64,000 nt of DNA, from positions 7,854,221 through 7,918,220 of the forward strand of contig NZ_KQ976354.1 of assembly GCF_000346485.2 (NCBI RefSeq). Direction: 5' to 3'. The notes beneath the pieces were generated by a model. The model made no database searches, was not told the origin of the DNA, and worked only from the letters and a program-made list of their open reading frames with translations. Of this stretch, positions 16,928-25,783 are shown in pieces. Source of the stretch: Scytonema hofmannii PCC 7110. Its GTDB lineage: Bacteria > Cyanobacteriota > Cyanobacteriia > Cyanobacteriales > Nostocaceae. Numbering within the stretch: position 1 is the stretch's first letter; each line of letters starts with the position of its first letter. Made by a program: the position numbers and the translations under genes.

Positions 16928-17249
16928 ACTTTAAGACTAAGCTCCCCGATAATTTTTGCGAAGTCAAGGACTTCATACTCCCGAACCGCCAGAAGACTAC
17001 CTACAAAGTTCGGTAATTTTAGAGCGGAAAGGGAGTAGCTTACGAGTGACAATGTGTGATGAATCGACTGCTTTACCTGTAAGTATTAATAGTAGAATAT
17101 ATTGTAAATCGACCAACTTAACATTTTTTTGCGACTTAGCGTGAGATTTTCATATTGTCAATTAGCCAGATTTAGGGTAATTTAACAGCAAAACCTTTTG
17201 ATTTATCCGTCCGATGGAATGCCATTACGCTTTCGGTTGAGAGAGACTG
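16928..17249. other. Gap of 322 bp with a degenerate operator half-site
   Basis: A GTAAATCGACC segment near 17103 resembles the left arm of the recurring operator but lacks a right arm and a -10. A 62-codon open frame at 16956 is not recognisable. No convincing gene is seen here. Confidence 0.3.
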
Positions 17250-17918
17250 TTACAAGTCATTAAATATTTGAACGATCTCTGGTAGCATACCTAAATCTTC
17301 AACAATTGCATCGGCCTCAACTGGTTCTGTCCAGTGGCGATCGCGTTTCCAAATTGCCTTCATCCCAATATTTTTGGCTCCCAAAACATCAACAGTAGGA
17401 TGATCTCCAACAAATACACTTTGTTCGGGTGTTACGCCTAACTTGTGCAATGCTCTATAGAAGATTTCAGGGTCGGGTTTTCTCACGCCCTCAACCTCTG
17501 AAATTAAAATGGTTTCAAAATAATTTTCAATCCCTAATCCTTGAACGGTGCGCCTCTGAAATGTTCCTAAACCATTGGTTACAATCCCTAATAAATATTG
17601 CTGTGTCTTGAGAGTAATCAAAGTAGAGTGTAAGTTAGGAAAGGGAATGCAGGAATGAAGAAATTCATTTTCATAATCCTGTAGTAAGTCTTGCCAACTT
17701 AGTGTTTCAATAGAAAACTCTGACACAAGGTTCTGATAAACTTTGTCTTTCCAAACATAACCATGACAATCCAATTCAAGAAATCTGGAAATATAATTGT
17801 CTTTTGAAATGTGATGCAATGCAGGTAATCGACTATATTGAGTTGAAATAAATTGTTTCAGAGAAGTCTCGCGATCGAGAAGAGTTCCGTCTAAATCAAA
17901 AAGGATAGCTGTAATCAT
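17250..17918 (-). CDS. HAD-superfamily hydrolase (phosphatase-like)
   Basis: HAD motif I is at the very N-terminus (ITAILFDLDGTLLDRE). Motif II (LGIVTNG), Lys in VRKPDPEIF and motif IV (VFVGDHPTVDVLGAKN) follow in order; about 222 residues. A longer frame starts at 18005, but it would overlap pyrE on the other strand, and ATG 17918 places motif I correctly. It diverges from pyrE. It likely dephosphorylates a small metabolite, but specificity cannot be told. Confidence 0.88.
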   Translation of the reverse strand: MITAILFDLDGTLLDRETSLKQFISTQYSRLPALHHISKDNYISRFLELDCHGYVWKDKVYQNLVSEFSIETLSWQDLLQDYENEFLHSCIPFPNLHSTLITLKTQQYLLGIVTNGLGTFQRRTVQGLGIENYFETILISEVEGVRKPDPEIFYRALHKLGVTPEQSVFVGDHPTVDVLGAKNIGMKAIWKRDRHWTEPVEADAIVEDLGMLPEIVQIFNDL

Positions 17919-17990
17919 TGTATTTGAGAAGGCTAGTAGTATGGCAAAATAGTAACTATCAGCAAAACTTTCGCTCTCGAAATTGAAGAC

Positions 17991-18539
17991 ATGAAAGCTT
18001 TCCATGAAGAGACTAAAATCATAACAAATAAACGTGAACTAGCAAAGAAAATTTACGAAGTTTCTTATCTTACTGGGTCTTTCACCCTACGGTCTGGAAA
18101 GGTAGCAAACGAGTACTTTGATAAGTATCAATTTTGTTGCGATCCTGTCTTGCTTGATTCTATTGTCAGGCAAATGGTCGATCGCATTCCAAGCGGCACT
18201 GAAGTACTTGCAGGTCTCGAACTTGGTGGTATTCCAATTGTGGTGCTTTTATCATATTACTCTGGGTTACCTGCTGCTTTTGTCCGAAAAGAGGCAAAGA
18301 AATATGGAACTGCTCGTTTAAGCGAAGGGACGCAAGTAAATGGTCGCAAAGCTTTGATTGTTGAAGATGTAGTCACCTCTGGAGGTCAAATTGTTATCTC
18401 AACCCGTCAACTGCGTCAACTTGGTGCTCAAATTGATTCGGCACTTTGCGTTATTGACAGACAAGAAGGGGCTGTTGAAACACTTGCATCTGTTGGCATC
18501 ACACTCCTTTCTTTACTCAAGCGTGATGACCTCTCTTAA
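17991..18539 (+). CDS. pyrE: Orotate phosphoribosyltransferase
   Basis: A 182-residue type I phosphoribosyltransferase. The PRPP-binding motif KALIVEDVVTSGGQ is intact, as is the upstream RKEAKKYGTARLSEG loop with catalytic Lys residues. It converts orotate and PRPP to OMP in pyrimidine synthesis. A housekeeping gene within an accessory region; no operon partner is seen. Confidence 0.88.
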   Translation: MKAFHEETKIITNKRELAKKIYEVSYLTGSFTLRSGKVANEYFDKYQFCCDPVLLDSIVRQMVDRIPSGTEVLAGLELGGIPIVVLLSYYSGLPAAFVRKEAKKYGTARLSEGTQVNGRKALIVEDVVTSGGQIVISTRQLRQLGAQIDSALCVIDRQEGAVETLASVGITLLSLLKRDDLS

Positions 18540-18672
18540 ATAAGTCAACATAAAAGTATATCTTTAGGAGGATGACATACACTCACCCATCCACTATTTT
18601 TTTAGAAAAGTTACAATAGTTAAGAACAGGTTAAGCACTATTAAAAACACTTATAAGAAAGGTGGTGAATTT

Positions 18673-18957
18673 ATGGAAAAATCCGATAAGCAAAGAGATA
18701 TGGAAAGGTTTCTGTGCCCTCGCGCTAGCTATCGCGGTAAACTTACCCCACAGTACCTAGTGTTTGACGCCAATCTCCAAGAATTTTCTCATAAAGTCAG
18801 TTACATTGCTAGTCTGGAGACTAGTGGAAAACTTGAACCAAATGAAGCTTACGAACAGATTAAAGCTCTTTGGAAACAGTTAAAACGCGGTAAAAAAGAA
18901 CTTGGTATTGGAAACGAACTCTCACATACTATGCCGGACTTGGTAGATGAAGCTTAA
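18673..18957 (+). CDS. Small cyanobacterial protein, DUF7219-like (copy 1)
   Basis: A 94-residue soluble protein with the pattern P-R-SYRGKLTPQYLVFDANLQEF, then LETSGKLEPNEAYEQIKALWKQLK and a short GIGN tail. AAAGGTGGTG precedes the ATG. A paralogue with the same layout is at 33100. It is a family I associate with cyanobacteria; the name is from memory and function is unknown. Confidence 0.7.
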   Translation: MEKSDKQRDMERFLCPRASYRGKLTPQYLVFDANLQEFSHKVSYIASLETSGKLEPNEAYEQIKALWKQLKRGKKELGIGNELSHTMPDLVDEA

Positions 18958-19249
18958 TTGTCCTATTGTCCCAAGTGGCTTTCTTGGTGCAAAGAATTTT
19001 ATATTGGAATTCTGCTACACTTGTTAGCTGTCTTTAGCATATTCTGGTACAAATACGCAAAGGCTTGCTTATGAGACCGAATTACGAGTGCTGGCAGTTC
19101 TATATTGTATAGATACGGCATGGTAGACAGCTAACTATTTAAATGTCGAGTTATGTTGAACAACCCTGTTTTGCTTATGCCTAACGGCATACCACGGCTT
19201 AATTTTTATACGTAAAGGTTCACACGCTATTTTTAACATTCAGTTACAC

Positions 19250-19609
19250 ATGGTTTTTGTTACTAAGTATCGACACAAAATTATTAATGAAGCAATGCTC
19301 GCATCAATCCGCAACACACTGACCAGAGTTTGTGAAAAAAATAAGTGTATGCTCAAAGAATTTAATGGTGAATCAGACCACGTTCATTTGCTGTTAGACT
19401 TTCACCCTGACAACAATCTCTCCTCTCTCATCGGTTCTATGAAATCCGCTTCGAGTCGTATTGTCAGGAGTGAGTTCAAAGAAATAATCGATAAATATTA
19501 CTGTCAAGATAAATTTTGGAGCGATTCCTACTGTGCTGTTTCTTGTGGAGGTGCTCCGCTGGAGATAGTCAAGCAATACATTCAATCTCAAGATAAGCCA
19601 AAAAGATAA
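19250..19609 (+). CDS. tnpA: IS200/IS605-type TnpA transposase (Y1 HUH)
   Basis: The HUH pair is in DHVHLLLDF and the catalytic Tyr in VKQYIQSQ. The frame opens upstream of ATG 19250 and encodes GSHAIFNIQLH, which matches the family N-terminus, but no standard start codon is evident, so the N-terminus may be damaged. No TnpB partner follows. It is a single-gene IS200-like element. Confidence 0.85.
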   Translation: MVFVTKYRHKIINEAMLASIRNTLTRVCEKNKCMLKEFNGESDHVHLLLDFHPDNNLSSLIGSMKSASSRIVRSEFKEIIDKYYCQDKFWSDSYCAVSCGGAPLEIVKQYIQSQDKPKR

Positions 19610-19610
19610 T

Positions 19611-19659
19611 TGGGAAAATATCAACTGTTCCCATAGGGGGAACGTTAATATTTTCCCCA
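19611..19659 (+). repeat. Nested hairpin at IS200-type right end
   Basis: An outer stem GGGAAAATAT/ATATTTTCCC encloses an inner hairpin GTTCCC-ATAGG-GGGAAC. It begins just after the tnpA stop, as expected for the subterminal hairpin recognised by TnpA, and may also end transcription. Confidence 0.6.
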
Positions 19660-19660
19660 C

Positions 19661-19987
19661 CTTATATCCCCACAGACGCGAAGATGGGGAATTACGGTGT
19701 TTTTGTTAAATATCAAAGCGGTATTTTTTTATGCTTGACTTTGCACAAACATATGAGAAACTAATTATTAGTGTATCTAAATATTTAAGAACAATAGGCT
19801 CTATGGCTGACGGTCAGTATTGTCTAATTTTGCAAACGAATTGTAATAGTTCGAGCTAGACAGTAGATTTGTAAGCAAAGAGCAACTGTAATTCACGATT
19901 TGCGTGCGATCGCCTCTTTGTGAATAAATAGTAAGAACGCTAAATTTCTGTGGTTCTAAATTTAAGTTTAACTAACACGACTTCAGA
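19661..19987. other. Gap of about 330 bp without a gene
   Basis: AT-rich sequence follows the IS200 end. I see no operator of the recurring type and no clear open frame. It probably contains the promoter of the MFS gene at 19988, which I cannot place. Confidence 0.3.
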
Positions 19988-21391
19988 ATGAGTGGACTTG
20001 TAAAGTCCAAGTTCGATAAAGCTTCTGACCGCCCTGAAAACAAGGTTGTAGACATTTACAAGAGGAAGACACTGATGGGACAAAGTCATAGAGAACGTTT
20101 TGAAGAAGGTAAACTGAGATTTGGTTCTTTTCAGATTCCTCCTGCTCTGAAATCTTTAAATGTTTGTTGTTTCGTCATGGGAGAAAGTGTATCTTTTTTT
20201 GGCTCTTGGATGACCCAAATAGCCTTGGTATGGATGGTTTATCAATTAACCAATTCAGCCGTGTTAGTTGGTGTTGCAGGATTTACCAATCAAGCTCTGG
20301 GTTTGATTATTACACCTTTGGTAGGAGTCTTGTTGGATCGCTGGAATCTACGATACGTGTTACTAACAACTCAGTTACTAAACGTTCTTTTATCTTCTCT
20401 CTTAACTTTTCTGACTCTTAACGGTCAGCTCAATGTTGTATGGATTATTATTATTGGTGCTCTTCAAGGGACACTAAAAGCTTTCGATTTACCAGCACGT
20501 TTGGTAACAATTCCCAGACTTGTAGAGGATAAAACAGAGACTTACAGTGCAATTTCTCTCCATTCTTTCTCGATTAATACAGCTAAATTTGCCAGTCCTA
20601 TGATTGCGGGTATATTGCTTGCTAGCTCTGGAGCAACTGCTTGTTTTTTAATAGATGCTATTACCTATATACCCTTTATATCCGCGATTTTAACTACAAA
20701 AATTAGAGCTATTCCTAATAAATTATCCTCTGATAAAACTCCTTTCTTAAAGACTTTGAAAGAAGGTTTTGTTTTTGCTTATGATTTTTTGCCTATAAAA
20801 TATGCCTTTATATTACAAATCATTATTTGTTTTATGGCAATGACTCATGTTAACTTAATGCCGATTTTTACTCAAAAAATATTGAATGGTAATGCTGAAA
20901 CCATGGGCTTTCTCATGACAGCTTCAGCTCTTGGTTCTATAGTTGCAGGTTTTTATCTTATTCTTCGCAAGCAAGTCATAGGATTAGAGAAAATTATCAC
21001 ACGTTCTACGGCAATTTTAGGCTTGGGTTTGATGCTTTTTTCTCGTTCCAACAATCTAGAGATTTGTCTGGTTTTAATTTTTCTAGTAGGTATGAGTAAT
21101 ACTCTAACTCTGGCTTCAATTGGTAATTTTGTTCAATCAATTCTGACAGACGAAGATAAACGAGGTAGAGTTACAAGTATATTTACAACAGGTTTTTTGG
21201 GAGTACTGCCTTTTGGTAATTTGTTTTTTGGGGGATTGACAAATCAAATTGGAGTTGCTAATGCTATATTTTTTGGTGGTGCGTGTTGTCTTCTGGGAGC
21301 TTTTTATTTCTCCAGACAAGAATCTAAGATGAGAAGGATATTACATTCAGTATATTTAGAAATGGGTTTAACAGTAAACAGTGACCAGTGA
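19988..21391 (+). CDS. MFS transporter, EntS-like (MFS_3) family, copy 2
   Basis: A 467-residue membrane protein. A polar N-terminal extension of about 50 residues precedes a core that matches the copies at 11879 and 23440: SVSFFGSWMTQIALVWMVYQLTNSAVLVG, LDRWNLRYVLL, and DEDKRGRVTSIFTTG before helix 11. The last codons (NSDQ then stop) are formed by the first units of a heptamer repeat, so the C-terminus has been altered by repeat growth. Substrate unknown. Confidence 0.82.
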   Translation: MSGLVKSKFDKASDRPENKVVDIYKRKTLMGQSHRERFEEGKLRFGSFQIPPALKSLNVCCFVMGESVSFFGSWMTQIALVWMVYQLTNSAVLVGVAGFTNQALGLIITPLVGVLLDRWNLRYVLLTTQLLNVLLSSLLTFLTLNGQLNVVWIIIIGALQGTLKAFDLPARLVTIPRLVEDKTETYSAISLHSFSINTAKFASPMIAGILLASSGATACFLIDAITYIPFISAILTTKIRAIPNKLSSDKTPFLKTLKEGFVFAYDFLPIKYAFILQIIICFMAMTHVNLMPIFTQKILNGNAETMGFLMTASALGSIVAGFYLILRKQVIGLEKIITRSTAILGLGLMLFSRSNNLEICLVLIFLVGMSNTLTLASIGNFVQSILTDEDKRGRVTSIFTTGFLGVLPFGNLFFGGLTNQIGVANAIFFGGACCLLGAFYFSRQESKMRRILHSVYLEMGLTVNSDQ

Positions 21392-21461
21392 CCAGTGACC
21401 AGTTACCAGTAAGCAGTGAGCAGTAAGCAGTGAGCAGTGACCAGTTACCAGTTACCAGTGA
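21379..21461. repeat. Heptamer tandem repeat (AGTGACC-like)
   Basis: About eleven 7-bp units of AGTGACC, AGTTACC, AGTAAGC and AGTGAGC. It overlaps the end of the MFS gene. Short tandem heptamers of this kind are common in filamentous cyanobacteria. Confidence 0.85.
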
Positions 21462-21493
21462 TTTATAACTAGTTAATCCCCGATCCCTAAGAG

Positions 21494-22591
21494 CTACTTC
21501 TGACTAATTGTTGGAGGAGTAATTGCTGCATATTGTTCGGGTGTTAGTAAAGCTTCTTGAATATTAAGAGGTTTAGGAAGTAAGCCATTTCTATAAAAAT
21601 ACTCTGCTACTCGCTGTTGTTCTTTCACTAAGTCTGGAGAGATTGCTCTCAAGCCATAGGTACGACGGCTAATTACTAAGTCCATCACGTTTGGAGGTAG
21701 TTTCTGTTCTGGTGCAATTAATTTTGCTGTCTCTTTAGGATGTGCTTCAGCCCATCGCTCGATTTTGTCTATTTCTTCAATGACTATCCGCAGTAATTCA
21801 GGATTATCTATAGCAAATTGTTTTCCTGCTATATAGTAACCACCAGGGGAATCAAGTCCTTGAGAATTTCTAAGAACGCGAACTTTACCCATTTTTTCAG
21901 CTATAGCTAGGTGAGGATCTCCTGTCACCCAAACAGGAATTTTTCCTTCTATAAATGTTGCACGGGCTTCCACGTTGGGTATGCTTAGAACTTGAATATC
22001 GCTGTATTTCAAACCCACATCTTCTAAAGCTCTTAGAATAAAATAGTGCGATGCAGAAGCTTTTTGGAAGACGACTTTTTGCCCCTTAATGTCTTTCAAA
22101 GTTTTGATAGGAGAATCTGGTGGAACAGCAATTGCACTCCCTCGACCAGTCTTTTCAGTTCGCCGCCGACCAACAACATAAACAATTTGAGCACCAGCCG
22201 CTTGAGCAAAAATAGGGGGAGTTTCTCCCACAGAACCTAGATCTACTTTACCCACATTCATAGCTTCCATGAGTTGAGGACCTTGGGCAAATTGCGCCCA
22301 TTCCACCTTAACTCCCAAAGGTTCTAAACGCTTTTCCAAGACTTTTGTAACTCTAACTAAATCACCTGCTTGTTGATACCCCATGTGGAGTACTTTTGTC
22401 TTAATACCAGATGTTTTAGTATTATCTGACACTTGACGAGCAGAAGATTGCGTTTCTGTCTCTGTTTTCAGGTTTTCTCCACTGCAACCAATTAAAGTTA
22501 ACGAAGTTGTAATGGTCAATAGTCCCGGTATTATAAGCACTTTAAAGCTGTGAAAGATATTGAAAGACCGAGTTTTGACTGTAGCAACCAT
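21494..22591 (-). CDS. Sulfonate ABC transporter solute-binding lipoprotein (SsuA-like)
   Basis: A 365-residue protein with a lipoprotein signal: hydrophobic run then LTLIGCSG, the Cys being the lipidation site. The mature part matches aliphatic-sulfonate binding proteins: VLHMGYQQAGDLVRV, GKVDLGSVGETPPIFAQAAG, LKDIKGQKVVFQKAS, and TYGLRAISPDLVKEQQ. It should capture sulfonates at the outer face of the plasma membrane. It stands alone; permease and ATPase are not adjacent. Confidence 0.87.
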   Translation of the reverse strand: MVATVKTRSFNIFHSFKVLIIPGLLTITTSLTLIGCSGENLKTETETQSSARQVSDNTKTSGIKTKVLHMGYQQAGDLVRVTKVLEKRLEPLGVKVEWAQFAQGPQLMEAMNVGKVDLGSVGETPPIFAQAAGAQIVYVVGRRRTEKTGRGSAIAVPPDSPIKTLKDIKGQKVVFQKASASHYFILRALEDVGLKYSDIQVLSIPNVEARATFIEGKIPVWVTGDPHLAIAEKMGKVRVLRNSQGLDSPGGYYIAGKQFAIDNPELLRIVIEEIDKIERWAEAHPKETAKLIAPEQKLPPNVMDLVISRRTYGLRAISPDLVKEQQRVAEYFYRNGLLPKPLNIQEALLTPEQYAAITPPTISQK

Positions 22592-22626
22592 AAATATATA
22601 CCGTTTCTGTATGAAGTCTTAAGAAA

Positions 22627-22655
22627 GTTTCAGGTAGGTAGTGCCTACCTGAAAC
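22627..22655 (-). terminator. Perfect 12-bp hairpin
   Basis: Arms GTTTCAGGTAGG and CCTACCTGAAAC with a 5-nt loop. On the minus strand it is followed by CTTTCTT. It lies between the amidohydrolase relic and the downstream binding-protein gene, so it probably ends transcription of the relic. Confidence 0.55.
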
Positions 22656-22742
22656 GCACTTAGCCCTTGTACCCGCTCGACCGTGAGAACATTGGGCATA
22701 TTGGGCATTGGGCGTTGGAGCAACTCCTCATTGCTAGTCTCT

Positions 22743-22775
22743 TACCCCTAGCCCCTAGCCCCTAACCCCTAGTCC
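22743..22775. repeat. Heptamer tandem repeat (CCCCTAG-like)
   Basis: Four to five units of CCCCTAG/CCCCTAA in tandem. It overlaps the 3' remnant of the amidohydrolase-like gene and supplies its stop codon. Confidence 0.7.
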
Positions 22776-23159
22776 TCAGGTATTCTTCTGCTTCTTTCTC
22801 AATTGCCGTACCTTTGAAGAAGTCTCGATTGAGGCTGGTGTACAACTCCAAAGGATGGATTGATAAGAAATAACGAGATGATATCTGTATAGAGGCTAGC
22901 ACCCCAAAGGAGGACGTGCTGTGCGGTAGTTATGGCGTTCTTCCCAAGTTTGCTGAAACCAACGGTAGCGACCTGCTCCAGGTAAATGTTCTTGAAAGCG
23001 ATCGACAATTTTAGAACCACCTACTTGAGCTAGATAGTCAAGGAAAGCTGGTTCAAATTCTTGAGTATGTACATCAGTATCAATAATGGGATAGCCTAGC
23101 TGCTCCCGAATCTGTGCTGAACGAGTCTTCTTTTTAGGACGCTCAAGTGCAATTGTCAT
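22762..23159 (-). pseudogene. Deleted amidohydrolase-2-like gene
   Basis: From ATG 23159 (preceded by GGAG) the frame encodes the start of an amidohydrolase: YPIIDTDVHTQEF, with the Asp-x-His metal motif, then DYLAQVGGSKIVDRF. After about 85 residues it is lost. A second coding-like piece in another frame near 22870-22764 reads LSIHPLELYTSL, then DFFKGTAIEKEAEEYLRT. The barrel body is missing, so an internal deletion joined the two ends. It still has an intact recurring operator upstream (site 5). Confidence 0.72.
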
Positions 23160-23321
23160 GGCGATTTCTCCTGGTGTCACTCGTTGACTTTTAGTTGTCG
23201 TCAATCCCTCACAAACATCAAGCAAGACCAAGCTGTTTTACACCGAGCACGGATGGCTCAAAATACCTGTTCTCGACCTTCACAACTTTGAATAGTTTAT
23301 TTGTGGGGTATTTACGACAAT

Positions 23322-23351
23322 TAAATACGGTTACTTGATTGATTTACCGTT
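23322..23351 (-). promoter_or_regulatory. Operator/promoter, site 5
   Basis: Minus-strand arms AACGGTAAAT and AGTAACCGTA, then TATTTA. It lies about 160 bp upstream of the amidohydrolase relic start. The outer symmetry CGGTTA/TAACCG is strong. The next minus-strand gene upstream (MFS) ends at 23440. Confidence 0.65.
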
Positions 23352-23439
23352 GTTTATTTATAGTATAGTTACACAACATCGATTGAAATACAAGCCCCAA
23401 GTAACAATATGTCACTCTGTGATTTTGATGATTTTTTAG

Positions 23440-24684
23440 CTACCTCTCTTTAATATAGGATTTATTAGCATAATTGAGGTTTTGATGAACTAGCTCCCGA
23501 AAGATCGAAAGCTGCTGCATAAAGAAGAGCGAACCTACAATACAGGCACCAGCACCAAAAATGACAGTATTAGTAGCACCAATGTAGCTTGCCAAAATAC
23601 CAGCAATTAAGTTACCTACAGGAACTGCTCCAGTAGATGCCATCACATAAAAACCTGTGATTTGACCGCGCATCTCATCTGTAACTAATAACTGGAGTAC
23701 CGTGCGACCGGAAATAATTTGTAAAATAAAGCCGAAACCAGCGATCGCAAGCGAAAGTAGTGACAACCATAATATGTGAGACAGAGCAAAAATAATTAAG
23801 CTCACTCCCATAATAACTGGTCCAAATGCTAGGGCTTTCTCAAACCCAAATACACTTGAGCGGACACTCAAGTAAACTCCACCCATTAAAGTTCCTATAC
23901 CTGAAGCTGCCATGAGAAAGCCAAATGTATTAGATCCCCCGTGCAAAACCTCAGCAGCAAAAATAGGTCCCAGAGCTAGGTAAAATCCCCAGACACAACA
24001 AACTAAAGCCGCACCGATCGCAACCCATCGAATAGGCAAAAAACTGAAGGCATAGATAAAGCTTGCTCTAAATTCTTCAAAAGGTTTCCGTGTAGAAATG
24101 ACGGCTTTTTTAGGAGCAAGCCGCATTGCGAGGAGGGCAATGATTACAGAGATGTAACTGATACTGTCGATCGCAAAACAAATCCCCGCTCCAAATGCTG
24201 CATTCAACACGCCTGCAATTGCTGGTCCAACCATAGTCGTAACGCTAACTAAAGAAGAGTACAAGGCAATCGCATTACCTAAATTTTCCCTTCCTACTGT
24301 TTCTGGTAAAAATGCTTGTCGGGTTGGAATTTCAAAAGCATTGATTATGCCTTGCACTGAAGAGAGAACTATAATGTGCCAGATGTTTATCGTGTCAGTT
24401 AGAGCTAACCATGTAAGAGTCAGAGACTTAAGCATTCCTAGACTCTGGGCGACTGTCAGGATGCGGTGACGATTCCAGCGATCGGCTACAATTCCACCTA
24501 AAGGAATCAAAACAAAGGTGGGAATTTGGGTAGCAAAACCCACTAGACCGAGCAACCAAGCAGAACTGGTGAGGTGATACACAAGCCAAGCAGTCGCCAC
24601 CTGAGTCATGGATGTGCCAACCAAAGAAATTGCTTGGCCTATGTAGTACAGCGAAAAATTCCTGAACCGGAAAGTATTAAGCAT
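23440..24684 (-). CDS. MFS transporter, EntS-like (MFS_3) family, copy 3
   Basis: A 414-residue membrane protein with the family opening RNFSLYYIGQAISLVGTSMTQV, DRWNRHRILT after helix 2, and DEMRGQITGFYVMASTG near helix 11. The first about 50 codons are duplicated almost exactly at 25606-25760. The palindrome at 24757-24790 ends in a -10-like TACTTT towards this gene, and in TATTTT towards the HAD gene on the other side, so both may be controlled from it. Confidence 0.85.
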   Translation of the reverse strand: MLNTFRFRNFSLYYIGQAISLVGTSMTQVATAWLVYHLTSSAWLLGLVGFATQIPTFVLIPLGGIVADRWNRHRILTVAQSLGMLKSLTLTWLALTDTINIWHIIVLSSVQGIINAFEIPTRQAFLPETVGRENLGNAIALYSSLVSVTTMVGPAIAGVLNAAFGAGICFAIDSISYISVIIALLAMRLAPKKAVISTRKPFEEFRASFIYAFSFLPIRWVAIGAALVCCVWGFYLALGPIFAAEVLHGGSNTFGFLMAASGIGTLMGGVYLSVRSSVFGFEKALAFGPVIMGVSLIIFALSHILWLSLLSLAIAGFGFILQIISGRTVLQLLVTDEMRGQITGFYVMASTGAVPVGNLIAGILASYIGATNTVIFGAGACIVGSLFFMQQLSIFRELVHQNLNYANKSYIKER

Positions 24685-24760
24685 GACCTTGTAATTTTTT
24701 ATCTCTGTTTAGTTATTTGGAGTATTTATTTAAATTATTATGACTAAATAATAAATAAAG

Positions 24761-24790
24761 TACGGTATCTTAGTAAAGATATTGTATTTT
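24761..24790 (+). promoter_or_regulatory. Bidirectional operator, site 6
   Basis: Plus-strand arms TACGGTATCT and AGATATTGTA, followed by TATTTT about 93 bp before the HAD start at 24883. The minus-strand reading (24786 to 24757) ends in TACTTT facing the MFS gene at 24684. It is one of the clearest dyads, CGGTATCTT-AG-TAAAGATATTG. Confidence 0.72.
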
Positions 24791-24882
24791 TGATTGAATG
24801 CGGATAAAATATAGATGACTTTAGAATTGCAAAAAGTTAAATTTATTACTATAAAATACAGGTTTGCAGGTATTTTAGAAGC

Positions 24883-25545
24883 ATGGATGCTGTAATTTTT
24901 GATATGGATGGTACTTTGTTGGACACTGAACCACTAATGGATGTTTTTTTGATAAAGTCTTGTCGTTCTCTTGGTTTTGAGTTAACGGAAAGTATATTAG
25001 AACAGTTTAGAGGGTGTACTAGTCTAGCATTCTGGACTTATCTTGTCCGTGAATTTAACTTAACTCAGCCAGTAGAGGAGTATGTATTCAAAGAAAAGTA
25101 CGCTTTTTCAGAAGAACTTAAAAATAATCCAACTCTTGCTCTTATTGAAGGAGTGGAAGCTTTGATTGAGGAACTTTTAAAATTTGAAGTTCCTCTAGCC
25201 ATCGCATCTTCAGCTTCAAGAGTACGTATCAATACAATTGTAGAACGATTCAGGATGGGAACCAACTTTCGTGTAACAATTTCTGGTGAAGACGTTGAAC
25301 GAGGTAAACCCGAACCTGATATTTTTTTATTAGCGTCTGAACAACTCAATGTTCATCCAAGCCGTTGTGTTGTTATTGAAGATGCTGAAAATGGTGTAAA
25401 AGCTGCTAAAAAAGCTGGGATGAAATGTGTAGCTTTTTCAGGTTTGGAGCACAACAAGCAAAATTTATCAAATGCTGATTTAATTGTGAATGCTTATTCA
25501 GATTTGAATTACCAGGTGCTACAAAGATTATTTGAAATAGAATAA
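24883..25545 (+). CDS. HAD-like phosphatase, beta-phosphoglucomutase type
   Basis: Motif I DAVIFDMDGTLLDTEP is at the N-terminus, followed by an alpha-helical cap. Motif II (AIASSAS), Lys in ERGKPEPDIF and motif IV (VVIEDAENGVKAAKKAG) are all present; 220 residues is typical. It dephosphorylates or isomerises a sugar-phosphate-like metabolite. Its operator places it with the sulfur-linked genes, where phosphoglycolate- or sulfo-metabolite-type substrates are possible but unproven. Confidence 0.87.
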   Translation: MDAVIFDMDGTLLDTEPLMDVFLIKSCRSLGFELTESILEQFRGCTSLAFWTYLVREFNLTQPVEEYVFKEKYAFSEELKNNPTLALIEGVEALIEELLKFEVPLAIASSASRVRINTIVERFRMGTNFRVTISGEDVERGKPEPDIFLLASEQLNVHPSRCVVIEDAENGVKAAKKAGMKCVAFSGLEHNKQNLSNADLIVNAYSDLNYQVLQRLFEIE

Positions 25546-25550
25546 AAATA

Positions 25551-25760
25551 CTAAAATAAAAGGATGAAATAACCTGATAAATACATTGAGTGGCTTGTAT
25601 TTATTTTCGCAAAACCCACGAGACCAAGCAACCAAGCAGAATTGGTGAGGTGATATACAAGCCAAGCAGTCGCTACCTGAGTCATTGATGTCCCAACCAA
25701 AGAAATTGCCTGACCCATGTAATACAGCGAAAAATTTTTGAAACGGAAAGTATTAAACAT
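25551..25760 (-). pseudogene. Truncated duplicate of the EntS-like MFS gene
   Basis: The first 51 codons (MFNTFRFKNFSLYYMGQ onward to LLGLVGFA) repeat the start of the MFS gene at 24684 with few changes, then the frame runs into unrelated sequence and stops. Upstream DNA is also duplicated: a segment with GGAGTATTTA, TTAAATTATTATGAC occurs at both 24718-24745 and 26293-26318. A segmental duplication split by the GNAT gene explains this. Confidence 0.85.
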
Positions 25761-25783
25761 GACTCGTAATTTTTTGTGTTGGT

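Noticed and set aside
17095-17130. GTAAATCGACC as a further operator copy
   Set aside because: Only one arm matches, no -10-like hexamer follows, and no gene lies downstream in that direction.
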